From positions 1 to 11,829 of the forward strand of contig CAIOLZ010000271.1 in assembly GCA_903859265.1 (NCBI GenBank): a DNA stretch of 11,829 bases, read 5' to 3'. Made by a program: the position numbers and the translations under genes. The DNA is from an uncultured beta proteobacterium (lineage in GTDB: Bacteria; Pseudomonadota; Gammaproteobacteria; Burkholderiales; Burkholderiaceae_C). Positions within the stretch are counted from its first letter, which is position 1; each line of letters begins with the position of its first letter. The notes beneath the pieces were generated by a model. The model was not told the DNA's origin. It did not search any database and saw nothing but the letters and a program-made list of their open reading frames with translations. Positions 1 to 7,313 of the stretch are shown here, one piece after another.

Positions 1-1523
1 CCAGTGCGGATATTCCAGCGCAAGGTTTCCCAACTGGTGGTGTTGTCGCCCGACCAGGTTTGTGCGTAGCGCTGAATGCCGGGTGAACCGCCGCGCGTGA
101 CGCTGTACACCTGAGCGGTTTTGCTGTGCGCCACCTGTGCTTCAAAACTGGCGCGCGTCATCAGCAAGGGAAACAGTGGGCGCGCACGGTGCATGGGCAT
201 AGCCTGGCCGAATCCCTGGCAAACCGCATCGTCGTGCATGATGGAATATTCGTTGTTGTCGTTCCAACCCACATCGATGCCATAGTCCAGCACCTGTGCG
301 GCCAACTGGCTTTTCCACCATGCGATGGCGGGTGGATGGCTGAAATCCAGATGCGAGCCCACGCCATCCCAGAACTGCTCCACGATTGGCGCTCCGGTGC
401 GCGCATCGCGAATAAAACCCTGGTTTTGCCTGACCTCTGCGTAAGCCGGATGGTCATCGAGCAAACAGGGTTTGATATTGGCGACCAGATGCATTCCAGA
501 TTGTTGGAACTTGGCGTTCAGAGCCTTGGGATCAGGAAACTTGCTGTGGTTCCAGGTGAACACATAGCGCCTTTTCCCCCTGGACGAATAACCCGAGCCG
601 TAGTGGAAAGAGGAGCACGGAATATTTTCCTGGGCAATGCGGTCAATGAACCCATCAAGCTGTGCCTGCGCGTCAGGTGCATCGGCCAAGCCCATGGCAG
701 TCTGTGCGTAGCCGAGCGACCAGCGCGGTGGCAAATGCGTGCCGCCGATCAGTTGAACAAACCGCGCAATCACCTCGGCAGGCGTGGACCCGGTCATCAG
801 GTAGTAATCGAGATCACCGTCGTCAATCTCCACATACCGGTAGGGCTCGTGGTAGTTGTCATGCTCTTGGCCGAGTTCAAAAGTGCAGGCAGCCAGGGTG
901 TCGTAGTACACGCCCCACCACATGCCGCTGGGTGCGCGTGTCAAGACAAACGGCCAGTGCTTGTAGAGAGGGTCGCCGCTTTTCGGGTCGTAGCCCAGCG
1001 CGTCCAGCGCCAGCGTGCGCAGACGCCTGCCCTGCAAGTTCAAGGGGCCCGTTTTATCGCCCAAACCATACATGCGCTCGGCGCGGTCACGCTCCATGTA
1101 ATGGCGTACTGCACCATTGCGCTGGCTGGAAAAATAGGCCGACGTGTCCCGGTCGCGTGCCAGCAAGCGCCCCTGTGCATCATTCCAGGTGATGGACAAA
1201 GGATTGAGCCTCAGGGTTAGGGACAGGGCACCGGTGCGCAGGCTGACTTTGCCATCCCATTCGGCACTGTTGTGCACCTCAGCCTGAGGCAGGCTAAAAC
1301 CGCTGGAGTCGTCGCGGGCGCGTCCGCTCCACGCTACATCCGCTCCGGCAACGGGCGCAATGGCCCAGGTGCGAGGCTCTCGATACCCGCCCTGCGGCAG
1401 ATGGCGCACCCGCACCAGGTTGTGTTCCAGAACTTGCACCGAGAATTGACCACCACCTTCCAGGTTCAAACCGATGCCACTCGAATCGGCTTTGGCCAGC
1501 GAGGCTTTTCCAAAAATATTCAT
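1..1523 (-). CDS. GH31 family alpha-glycosidase (alpha-glucosidase-like), 3' end cut by window edge
   Basis: This is a retaining glycoside hydrolase of family GH31, probably cleaving alpha-linked glucosides brought in by the upstream ABC importer. I translated 507 codons from an ATG at 1523; typical GH31 enzymes have roughly 700-800 residues, so the C-terminal third lies outside the window. The first ~250 residues look like the N-terminal beta-sandwich, followed by the TIM barrel. The nucleophile motif is WNDNNEY (residues 420-426, Asp422 the expected nucleophile), a variant of the common WxDMNE. The acid/base region is GIQRYAQTWSGD (residues 482-493, Asp493 the expected acid/base). No signal peptide is visible (MNIFGKASLAK), so it is probably cytoplasmic. 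The start lies 3 nt after the ATPase stop codon with no clear ribosome binding site, which suggests translational coupling. Substrate (glucoside or xyloside, and linkage) cannot be fixed from sequence alone. Confidence 0.9.
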   Translation of the reverse strand, partial: MNIFGKASLAKADSSGIGLNLEGGGQFSVQVLEHNLVRVRHLPQGGYREPRTWAIAPVAGADVAWSGRARDDSSGFSLPQAEVHNSAEWDGKVSLRTGALSLTLRLNPLSITWNDAQGRLLARDRDTSAYFSSQRNGAVRHYMERDRAERMYGLGDKTGPLNLQGRRLRTLALDALGYDPKSGDPLYKHWPFVLTRAPSGMWWGVYYDTLAACTFELGQEHDNYHEPYRYVEIDDGDLDYYLMTGSTPAEVIARFVQLIGGTHLPPRWSLGYAQTAMGLADAPDAQAQLDGFIDRIAQENIPCSSFHYGSGYSSRGKRRYVFTWNHSKFPDPKALNAKFQQSGMHLVANIKPCLLDDHPAYAEVRQNQGFIRDARTGAPIVEQFWDGVGSHLDFSHPPAIAWWKSQLAAQVLDYGIDVGWNDNNEYSIMHDDAVCQGFGQAMPMHRARPLFPLLMTRASFEAQVAHSKTAQVYSVTRGGSPGIQRYAQTWSGDNTTSWETLRWNIRT

Positions 1524-1526
1524 GGT

Positions 1527-2573
1527 CTAAATGCGTTGTCCGTCTGCGTTGAAAAAATGCAATGCTTCCTGCCGCAGGCCGATGCGCACGGTATCGCCCG
1601 CCGCCACCCTGGTTTGCCCGTTGGCAAGGACTTCAAAACTGCTGGCGCCAGCGAGCTTGCCGCGCAGCAAACTGGACGCTCCCATCTGCTCGACCTGACT
1701 GACCTGCAACGCCAGGGCGCCATGGTCAGATATCTCGACATGCTCGGGCCGCAAGCCCACGGTATGCAGGCCAGCCGGCAGTGCTTCAGCGGCTACCGAT
1801 TGGGCCCCGGGTGCATGCTGACTTGCTGTGCGCAGAATGTCGGCGGGGAAAAAATTCATCCGCGGGCTTCCGATGAACCCCGCTACAAAAGTGTTTGCAG
1901 GCCGGTTGTAAAGCTCAAGCGGCGCCCCAACCTGCTCAATCTTGCCAGCGCGCAAAACAACAATGCGGTCAGCCATCGTCATGGCCTCCACCTGATCGTG
2001 GGTGACATAGATCATGGTGGCTTTCAAACGGCCGTGCAGTTCACGCAATTCAGAGCGCATGGACACGCGCAACTCTGCATCCAGGTTGGACAGGGGTTCG
2101 TCGAATAGAAACACCTTGGGGTTACGCACGATGGCGCGGCCTATGGCCACGCGCTGGCGTTGCCCCCCCGAGAGTTGCGTGGGTTTGCGTTGCAGCAGTT
2201 CATGCAGGCGCAGCAACTCGGCCGCAGCCTGCACCTTGCTGAGAATTTCAGGCCGGGGCAAGCCCATGTTTTCCAGCCCGAACGCCATATTGTCAAAAAC
2301 CGTCATATGCGGGTACAGCGCATAAGACTGAAACACCATGGCGCAGCCGCGGTTGGCGGCAGACACCTGGTTGACGTTTTGCCCGTCAATTTCAATATCG
2401 CCGGACGTCGCGGCCTCCAGGCCGGAAATGGTGCGCAAAAGCGTCGATTTGCCACAACCGGAGGGCCCGACAAACACCATGAACTCGCCATCGTGAATAG
2501 CCAGGTCAATACCGTGCAGGATGGTGGTCCGGTCAAAACTTTTGACCAGTCGCGAGATGTCCAGGCGCGCCAT
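1527..2573 (-). CDS. Sugar ABC transporter ATP-binding protein (MalK/UgpC family)
   Basis: This is the nucleotide-binding subunit that powers the adjacent permeases, working as a cytoplasmic homodimer on the inner membrane. It has 348 residues and all the canonical motifs: Walker A GPSGCGKST (36-44), Q-loop with Gln82 in VFQSYALYPHM, signature LSGGQRQR (134-141), Walker B VFLFDEP with Asp158 and Glu159, D-loop SNLD, and switch His192 in THDQ. The region after ~residue 235 is the TOBE-type regulatory extension typical of MalK/UgpC, including GLRPEHVEI near residue 275. Length is slightly short for MalK (about 370) but normal for the CUT1 group. An AAGGAA ribosome binding site lies about 7 nt before the ATG. 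It sits between the second permease (22 nt gap) and the GH31 gene (3 nt gap). One ATPase gene serving the whole importer is the usual CUT1 arrangement. Confidence 0.95.
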   Translation of the reverse strand: MARLDISRLVKSFDRTTILHGIDLAIHDGEFMVFVGPSGCGKSTLLRTISGLEAATSGDIEIDGQNVNQVSAANRGCAMVFQSYALYPHMTVFDNMAFGLENMGLPRPEILSKVQAAAELLRLHELLQRKPTQLSGGQRQRVAIGRAIVRNPKVFLFDEPLSNLDAELRVSMRSELRELHGRLKATMIYVTHDQVEAMTMADRIVVLRAGKIEQVGAPLELYNRPANTFVAGFIGSPRMNFFPADILRTASQHAPGAQSVAAEALPAGLHTVGLRPEHVEISDHGALALQVSQVEQMGASSLLRGKLAGASSFEVLANGQTRVAAGDTVRIGLRQEALHFFNADGQRI

Positions 2574-2595
2574 TTGGATTTCCTTTATGTTCTAT

Positions 2596-3639
2596 TTATT
2601 TCACGCCGGCACCGGCAATGCCCGTGGTGATGTACTTTTGCAGGAAAGCAAAAACCACGGTGATCGGCACCAGCGTGATAACGGTCATTGCCAGCAGGTA
2701 ATGCCATTGCGTGTTGAGTTCGCCCTGGAAGGAGTTGAGGGCGAGCTGCAAAGTGAAAAACTCGGATTTCGACAACACGATCAAGGGCAGCAAAAAGTCA
2801 TTCCAGCGCCACATCACGGAAAAGATCGCCAGCACCGCCAGCGCCGGCGCCGACAGTGGCAGCACGATCCGCCAGTAAATCCGCCATTCGCTGGCATGGT
2901 CCATACGCGCCGCTTCCAGCAACTCGTCCGGAATCGTCAGCATGTATTGGCGCAGCAGAAATACGCCGGTCGGCGTGGCAATCGCAGGCAATATCACTCC
3001 CCACAGACTATTGAGCAAGCCGGCCGTGTTAATGACCAGAAAGAGTGGAACCAGCACGATGGTGGCCGGAATCATCAGTGTGGCAATGATGAGAATAAAG
3101 ACCGGGCGCTGCCCCGGGAACCGGTATTTGGAAAGTGCAAATGCTGCCATCGAGTTGATCAGCAAAGTCAGCAAGGTGGCTACTACCGTAATGAAAACGC
3201 TGTTCCATAAATACGTTCCAAAACTGAATTTTCCGAACAGTTCGGTGTAGTTGGTCCATGCAAACTGCAACTCGTTGATCGGCTTGCGATCGTTGATATT
3301 GACCTGCACGGTATCTTGCGGATTGGACGGATCCACCATGGTTGCGACAATGCCGATACGGCGCAGCTGGGCCATGGTTCGCACGGCACCGCCATCCACT
3401 TTTACAGCGTAAAGGGGCAGCGGATGATCCTCTCCGGCGACCTGCACCGTCTTTTGGCTGTAAGGCAAAAATGTCGGGGGAAACTGGGCAATCGCACTTT
3501 CAGACTTGAGCGAGGACATGACCAGCCAGAGAATCGGCGCAAACATCGTAAACAGTCCGACGCAGAGGTACAGATAACTCAGCCAGTCAGTCCAGTCAAA
3601 CCGGTTGCGGCCTCGGGTCAGGGTCAGAAAACGCGCCAT
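2596..3639 (-). CDS. Sugar ABC transporter permease, MalG type
   Basis: This is the second inner-membrane permease subunit of the CUT1 importer (347 residues, BPD_transp_1 family). A first membrane segment runs about residues 18-44. An unusually long, mostly polar stretch of about 95 residues follows (46-140), expected in the periplasm. The core helices then begin near 143 (TVVATLLTLL, FILIIATLMI, ATIVLVPLFLV and others). The cytoplasmic EAA loop that docks on the ATPase is at 242-264 (EAARMDHASEWRIYWRIVLP), with His where MalG has the motif glycine. The tail YITTGIAGAGVK resembles the C-terminus of MalG proteins. The ribosome binding site AGGAGT (3645-3650) overlaps the TAG stop of the upstream permease, so the two are translationally coupled, as expected for partners in a heterodimer. 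Confidence 0.93.
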   Translation of the reverse strand: MARFLTLTRGRNRFDWTDWLSYLYLCVGLFTMFAPILWLVMSSLKSESAIAQFPPTFLPYSQKTVQVAGEDHPLPLYAVKVDGGAVRTMAQLRRIGIVATMVDPSNPQDTVQVNINDRKPINELQFAWTNYTELFGKFSFGTYLWNSVFITVVATLLTLLINSMAAFALSKYRFPGQRPVFILIIATLMIPATIVLVPLFLVINTAGLLNSLWGVILPAIATPTGVFLLRQYMLTIPDELLEAARMDHASEWRIYWRIVLPLSAPALAVLAIFSVMWRWNDFLLPLIVLSKSEFFTLQLALNSFQGELNTQWHYLLAMTVITLVPITVVFAFLQKYITTGIAGAGVK

Positions 3640-3648
3640 CGTGGACTC

Positions 3649-4638
3649 CTAACGGGCCTTTTGGCCGGCCTGCTCGGCACGGGTCAGCCGCAATTGCACC
3701 AGGGTCAAAAGCATCAGACCCAACGCCAGAATCAGCGATGCCGCCGCAGCCAGACCGTACAGATGAATCTGCTCGGCGAACCCGGTCTGGTAAATGAACT
3801 GGACGATGTACGTGGTGGCAGAGCCTGGGCCGCCGCCGGTGAGCACAAACACCTCGTCAAATATCTGCACCGCACGGATCATTGCCAGCACCAGCACCAC
3901 GATCAGGTTGGGCATAAGCAGCGGCAGAGTAAGCCGGTACAGCGTCCGCCAGGGGGAAGCGGCGTCCATTTCCGCGGCTTCGTAGATGTCTTTGGGTATC
4001 GCCTGCAAACCCGCCAGAAGAATGAGGGTGTAAAAACCCATGTGGGCCCAGATCGAGACGAAGATGGTCCAGAAGAATGCCCAATGTGCATCGGTCAACC
4101 AATCCACCGGCACCGCACCTTGGGCGACCAGCGCAGCATTGAAAACGCCCTGCGTTTGAAGCAGCCATTTCCAGATTAGCGAGACCACCACTGGCGAGAG
4201 TAAAACCGGGTAAAAAAATACACCGCGCCAGAACCCGCGGCCCATAATTTTCCGGTTCAGTACAAGCGCGGTCAGGGTTGAAAAAAGCACCATCAGCGTG
4301 ACTTGAATCAGGCTGAATTCGATGGTGTTCTGGACCGCCCGCCAAAAAACGTCTTTGCGGCAGCTTTGGATATCGAAATAATCGCGGCATTCGAGCAGGA
4401 TTCCGAAATTCTCCAGACCGGTGTAGGGCCGCTCGAGCGGCATCAAATTGACGCCGCCGGAAAATGCATAACTGAAGTTGATCAGAATCGGCAAAAAGGT
4501 AAACAGGCAGATCACCAGCAGGTTCGGGCCGACGAACAGCCAGGCGATGCGCGAATTGCCCAGCAACCTTTGCGCGAGCCCAAATACGGGCTCGAAGAGG
4601 TTAAAGAAAAATGCAAGAGCGCGCGACAAAAGTGGCAC
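3649..4638 (-). CDS. Sugar ABC transporter permease, MalF type
   Basis: This is the first inner-membrane permease subunit of the importer (329 residues, BPD_transp_1 family). Hydrophobic segments appear at about 31-58, 105-127, 138-160, 187-212, 243-262 and 291-316, giving six membrane helices as in most CUT1 permeases; the large periplasmic P2 loop of E. coli MalF is absent. The EAA loop is at 220-242 (EAAEMDAASPWRTLYRLTLP), with Ala in place of the usual glycine. FVLTGGGPG (264-272) is the common MalF-family signature after it. The start is a GTG at 4638; no upstream ATG in frame is credible. GAGGG lies about 8 nt before it. A short stretch, residues 84-93 (CRDYFDIQSC), holds two cysteines in the first periplasmic loop and could form a disulfide. 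Confidence 0.93.
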   Translation of the reverse strand: MPLLSRALAFFFNLFEPVFGLAQRLLGNSRIAWLFVGPNLLVICLFTFLPILINFSYAFSGGVNLMPLERPYTGLENFGILLECRDYFDIQSCRKDVFWRAVQNTIEFSLIQVTLMVLFSTLTALVLNRKIMGRGFWRGVFFYPVLLSPVVVSLIWKWLLQTQGVFNAALVAQGAVPVDWLTDAHWAFFWTIFVSIWAHMGFYTLILLAGLQAIPKDIYEAAEMDAASPWRTLYRLTLPLLMPNLIVVLVLAMIRAVQIFDEVFVLTGGGPGSATTYIVQFIYQTGFAEQIHLYGLAAAASLILALGLMLLTLVQLRLTRAEQAGQKAR

Positions 4639-4662
4639 GGGCAGGCCCTCAGAAAGCCACGA

Positions 4663-4687
4663 CCCCTGGGTCTTTCCGGACCCGGGG
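4663..4687 (-). promoter_or_regulatory. Stem-loop between binding-protein and permease genes
   Basis: The arms CCCCtGGGTC (4663-4672) and GACCCGGGG (4679-4687) pair over 9 bp, nearly all G-C, with one bulged base and a 6-nt loop. No T-run follows in the direction of transcription, so it is not a standard intrinsic terminator. It lies about 50 nt after the binding-protein stop and about 25 nt before the permease start. Similar stem-loops after binding-protein genes in ABC operons, such as the malE-malF intergenic region of E. coli, protect the upstream mRNA or reduce downstream expression. That role is inferred here. Confidence 0.5.
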
Positions 4688-4737
4688 ATGCGTGCGTTAT
4701 TCGTTCATCAATCGATACCGCGGTACTTAGAAGCTGC

Positions 4738-6039
4738 TCACTTTTGCGCCTGCTTGACCGCATCTGCCATGTCTGCGCTGAGCTTGGCCTCCGCCTCGTC
4801 CACACTGATTTCTCCGACGATGGCCTGGGTCACGCGGGACACGGTGGGCAACATCATGGCGCGGTTGTATTTGTATCCCTGAAACTGGTAAGACACCGGT
4901 GCAAGGGTTGCCACACCGCTTCCAAACACACCGAGCGCCGCCCGCGCTGCCGGTGATGCCGAGGGGTAAGGAACACCTTTTTTGGCAAGCCCGGCGTGCG
5001 CTGGAATGTTTTCGGTCTTGCTGATGAATTCGGCGTAGTTGGCCTCTTGCGCCATGAATTCCATAAACATGGCGACTTCACGCGGCGCCTTCGTGGTTTT
5101 CAATGCCACCCATGCCGCACCCCCCGGAATTCCGGTACAGGCGGCCGGTCCGCAGGGGTTGGGCACAGCGACCCAGTCAAACGACGTGCCGATATCTTTC
5201 TGCAGGCGGTTGATTTGCCACGAACCCGACAGAACCATGACCACGCGCCCATTCTTGAATTCGCCAATGGAATCTGCATAGGTGGACCCGCCCGATCCAC
5301 CCCAGACCTCTTTGAGCATGGTTCCATCTTTGTGCCAGCCGACAAACTTGGCAATGGCGGTTTTGTAACCTTCGTCGATGACGAGATCGCCCTTGGAGTC
5401 AAAAATTTTCGCGCCATAACTGATGGCGGGACCCGCGAACCGGTGACCCGAACGGTCCCAGGCCATGGCGTACGGCGTCTGTGTGGCCTTGGCAACCTTG
5501 CGAGCCGCATCAACCCATTCGTCCCAGCTTGCTTTGGGTCCGGGGAGCGCAACTTTGGCTTGCTCGAACAGGGTCTTGTTGACAAACGGGCCGGTCATCG
5601 TCAGTTGCGACATGAAACCATAAATACCCTTGTCACCCGCAGAAGGGCGCAGCCAAGGCAAGGTGGAGCCGAAGTTGGCTTCGAAATACTTTGGATCTTT
5701 CAGATTGGGGCTGATGTCGAGGTAATACTTGGAAAGACCACCCAACTCGGTCACGCGCGCAATGTCAGGACCTTGCCCTGCCGCCAACTGCACAGGCAAC
5801 TGCTCGACCACTGTTTTATAGGGCACCACATCAACCAGCACCTTGGTGCCGGGATTGGCCGCCTCGAACCGCTTTGCAATGGCAGATGTGACTTCGCATT
5901 CCTGCCCGTCCTGGTAGCACATGACACGAATATCGGCAGACTGCGCCGCAAGCGGCAAAACAGCCATCGTGCTCAGGGCGACTGCAGGAAGCCAGCGGGT
6001 TTGGATTGCGGTCATAACCGGGAAAGAACGTGAAACCAT
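4738..6039 (-). CDS. Sugar ABC transporter periplasmic solute-binding protein (SBP_bac_1, MalE-like)
   Basis: This is the periplasmic receptor that captures the sugar and delivers it to the permease pair (433 residues, a normal size for a CUT1 binding protein). An export signal is clear: an Arg-containing N-terminus, hydrophobic core LPAVALSTMAVLPLAA (17-32), and probable cleavage near AAQSA|D at about residue 35. The mature protein begins DIRVMCYQDG, and features such as AAGQGPDIARV (86-96) and FKNGRVVMVLSGSW (261-274) are typical of extracellular solute-binding family 1. It has two cysteine pairs, Cys41/Cys48 and Cys296/Cys301, that could form disulfides. The ATG at 6039 is preferred over the in-frame ATG at 6015 because GGAG (6045-6048) lies 5 nt before it and nothing similar precedes the second. 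It is the first gene of the operon. Ligand identity is inferred only from the GH31 neighbour. Confidence 0.93.
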   Translation of the reverse strand: MVSRSFPVMTAIQTRWLPAVALSTMAVLPLAAQSADIRVMCYQDGQECEVTSAIAKRFEAANPGTKVLVDVVPYKTVVEQLPVQLAAGQGPDIARVTELGGLSKYYLDISPNLKDPKYFEANFGSTLPWLRPSAGDKGIYGFMSQLTMTGPFVNKTLFEQAKVALPGPKASWDEWVDAARKVAKATQTPYAMAWDRSGHRFAGPAISYGAKIFDSKGDLVIDEGYKTAIAKFVGWHKDGTMLKEVWGGSGGSTYADSIGEFKNGRVVMVLSGSWQINRLQKDIGTSFDWVAVPNPCGPAACTGIPGGAAWVALKTTKAPREVAMFMEFMAQEANYAEFISKTENIPAHAGLAKKGVPYPSASPAARAALGVFGSGVATLAPVSYQFQGYKYNRAMMLPTVSRVTQAIVGEISVDEAEAKLSADMADAVKQAQK

Positions 6040-6045
6040 AGGGAC

Positions 6046-6071
6046 TCCGACAAGTTTGAAAATTTGTCAGA
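6046..6071 (-). promoter_or_regulatory. Inverted repeat between predicted -10 box and the binding-protein start
   Basis: The arms TCCGACAA (6046-6053) and TTGTCAGA (6064-6071) are reverse complements at 7 of 8 positions around a 10-nt centre. In RNA the odd position is a U-G pair, so an 8-bp stem can form whose 3' arm includes three bases of the GGAG ribosome binding site (6045-6048). A -10-like TATGAT lies just upstream at 6073-6078 (minus strand), with no recognisable -35. If that box is real, transcription starts inside the repeat, and the repeat is then more likely a repressor operator than a leader hairpin. Confidence 0.4.
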
Positions 6072-6141
6072 CATCATATAACCCCTCTCGCCCACGGGGC
6101 CCTCTGGTTTCTACCTAGATGGACCCAAAATCGTTCCTGAT

Positions 6142-6163
6142 GGTGGAATTCCGGCTTCCAACC
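6142..6163 (-). terminator. Weak stem-loop after the DUF3299 gene
   Basis: GGTGGAA (6142-6148) and TTCCAACC (6156-6163) form a 7-bp stem with one bulge and a 7-nt loop, beginning about 10 nt after the DUF3299 stop codon. Only a short T4 run follows, about 10 nt later on the minus strand (GATTTTGG), so terminator activity is doubtful. It would separate the DUF3299 gene from the sugar operon if active. Confidence 0.2.
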
Positions 6164-6172
6164 TTGCAACGT

Positions 6173-6688
6173 CTATTTGACGGCAACGGCATCGGTGACG
6201 CGGTAATACAAGCCGTAAGGGTCATCTTGCAGAATGGCAAACTGCCCTTCTACCACCACCGCATCCATGGAATATTTGACAGGGGTTTTGGTCTTGACTT
6301 CCACCATGCTCTCAGGCCCGCCGGGAATGCAAAACGGGCAAGTTAACGGGACCGAGCTCAGCAGAAAATGTTTTTGCTTTTCACCCGGATCCAGGGGCAT
6401 CATGAATCCCTGAATGCGCTGGCTTTTCTGATTCAAAGCCTGGATATTGACCGGAAACACCGGCAATATGCGATTTTTATCGACTTTGGTTTTCACGGCC
6501 GTCAACACCGACCACGGCAGTACGTCGTCACGTTCCGGCAAAGGAGCAAAGGGGCTGTTCGGGCTGTGATAACCAGCACCGGTCCCTGCAGGGATAGCAC
6601 CGTTGCCCAGCGGGGAGCTCAACTGGGCAAATGCTCCCAAGCTGGCCAACGCCAGCGTGCAGGCAATCAAAAATGGGGTGCGTTTCAT
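6173..6688 (-). CDS. DUF3299 domain-containing secreted protein
   Basis: This is a 171-residue protein of unknown function that I recognise as DUF3299 from its C-terminal half. It has a clear signal peptide (MKRTPFLIACTLALASLGAFA, cleavage after about residue 21) and no further membrane segment, so it is probably periplasmic. The conserved core runs from about 88 to 165: GFMMPLD (94-100), a CPFC motif (Cys117, Cys120) followed by IPGGPES, and FAILQDDPYGLYYR (150-163). The CxxC pair could bind a metal or form a redox-active disulfide; this is speculation. Members of this family often occur near ABC-type export or metal-related periplasmic genes, but no such partner is seen here. GGAG lies 8 nt before the ATG. 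msrA is upstream on the same strand with an 82-nt gap. Being next to a methionine-repair gene is compatible with a link to oxidative stress but does not prove one. Confidence 0.8.
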   Translation of the reverse strand: MKRTPFLIACTLALASLGAFAQLSSPLGNGAIPAGTGAGYHSPNSPFAPLPERDDVLPWSVLTAVKTKVDKNRILPVFPVNIQALNQKSQRIQGFMMPLDPGEKQKHFLLSSVPLTCPFCIPGGPESMVEVKTKTPVKYSMDAVVVEGQFAILQDDPYGLYYRVTDAVAVK

Positions 6689-6714
6689 GGTGTTTACTCC
6701 AGCGTCAGAACCGG

Positions 6715-6720
6715 ATTATC
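6715..6720 (-). promoter_or_regulatory. Possible -10 box for the DUF3299 gene
   Basis: GATAAT on the minus strand matches the consensus TATAAT at 5 of 6 positions and lies about 26 nt before the DUF3299 ATG, leaving room for a short leader with the GGAG site. The hexamer 17 nt upstream (TGCACC) is a poor -35, so the promoter is weak or needs an activator, or transcription comes from msrA. Confidence 0.25.
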
Positions 6721-6736
6721 TCGCTTATGGAATAAA

Positions 6737-6763
6737 CGGTGCAGCATCCTGACTTTTGCACCG
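6737..6763 (-). terminator. Stem-loop after msrA, candidate weak terminator
   Basis: CGGTGCA (6737-6743) and TGCACCG (6757-6763) are perfect 7-bp reverse complements with a 13-nt loop, starting 7 nt after the msrA stop codon. On the minus strand the stem is followed by TTTATT. The position is right for an intrinsic terminator, but the loop is long and the T-run short, so partial termination is more likely than complete. Confidence 0.4.
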
Positions 6764-6770
6764 GGCTGAC

Positions 6771-7313
6771 TCAGTCCTTTTGCAAACGGCTGAAGGTTTT
6801 GCGGAATTTGGCGACCTTCGGTGCCGCCACCGCCATGCAATAACCCTGGTTGGGGTTGCGCTCAAAGAAATCCTGGTGGTACTCCTCTGCGGCGTAATAG
6901 TTTTTCAGGGGGAGCACCTCGGTGACCAACGGCCGGTCATACACCCCGCTGGCACGCATATCGTTCATCACGTCCTTGGCTGCCTGCTGTTGCTCCGGCG
7001 TCGTGGTGTAAATGCCGCTGCGGTATTGGGTACCGGTGTCCGCGCCCTGCCGGTTCAGCGATGTCGGATCGTGGATCACAAAGAAAATCTCCAGAATTTC
7101 CCGGGTCGAAATTTGCTGCGGGTCGTAAACCAGTTTGACCACCTCGTTGTAGCCCGTGGTTCCGGTGCACACCAATTCGTAGGTGGGTTTGGCAGCGTGC
7201 CCGTTGCTATATCCCGATTCGACATCGAGCACACCCTTTACCTGGACAAAGACCGCCTCCGTACACCAGAAACAGCCGCCTCCCAAAACAATCGTCTGCA
7301 ACGCGTCAGTCAT
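6771..7313 (-). CDS. msrA: Peptide methionine-(S)-S-oxide reductase MsrA
   Basis: MsrA reduces the S-epimer of methionine sulfoxide in proteins and free methionine, using thioredoxin as reductant, and repairs oxidative damage in the cytoplasm. The 180-residue protein begins MTDALQTIVLGGGCFWC. The GCFWC signature carries the catalytic Cys14. EYHQ (144-147) belongs to the active-site pocket, and Cys159 in NQGYC is the likely resolving cysteine. There is no MsrB fusion and no signal peptide. The reading frame stays open upstream to 7409, but the ATG at 7313 is chosen because GGAG lies 5 nt before it and the protein then starts where MsrA homology starts. It is divergent from the TetR regulator gene, so the TetR operator at 7426-7445 lies about 110 bp upstream of its start. 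Confidence 0.95.
   Translation of the reverse strand: MTDALQTIVLGGGCFWCTEAVFVQVKGVLDVESGYSNGHAAKPTYELVCTGTTGYNEVVKLVYDPQQISTREILEIFFVIHDPTSLNRQGADTGTQYRSGIYTTTPEQQQAAKDVMNDMRASGVYDRPLVTEVLPLKNYYAAEEYHQDFFERNPNQGYCMAVAAPKVAKFRKTFSRLQKD

Noticed and set aside
126..1220. Long open frame on the plus strand (364 codons) across the GH31 gene
   Set aside because: It is antisense to a continuous GH31 frame with both catalytic motifs. Its translation has no recognisable domain and the composition typical of an opposite-strand shadow.
3656..3670. GGCC-TTTT-GGCC inverted repeat near the end of the first permease gene
   Set aside because: It is short, lies within coding sequence and has no T-run at the right place, so it is best explained by GC-rich codons.
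4996..6033. 345-codon plus-strand open frame opposite the solute-binding protein gene
   Set aside because: The minus-strand frame encodes a clear solute-binding protein with signal peptide. The plus-strand product shows no domain and no credible ribosome binding site.
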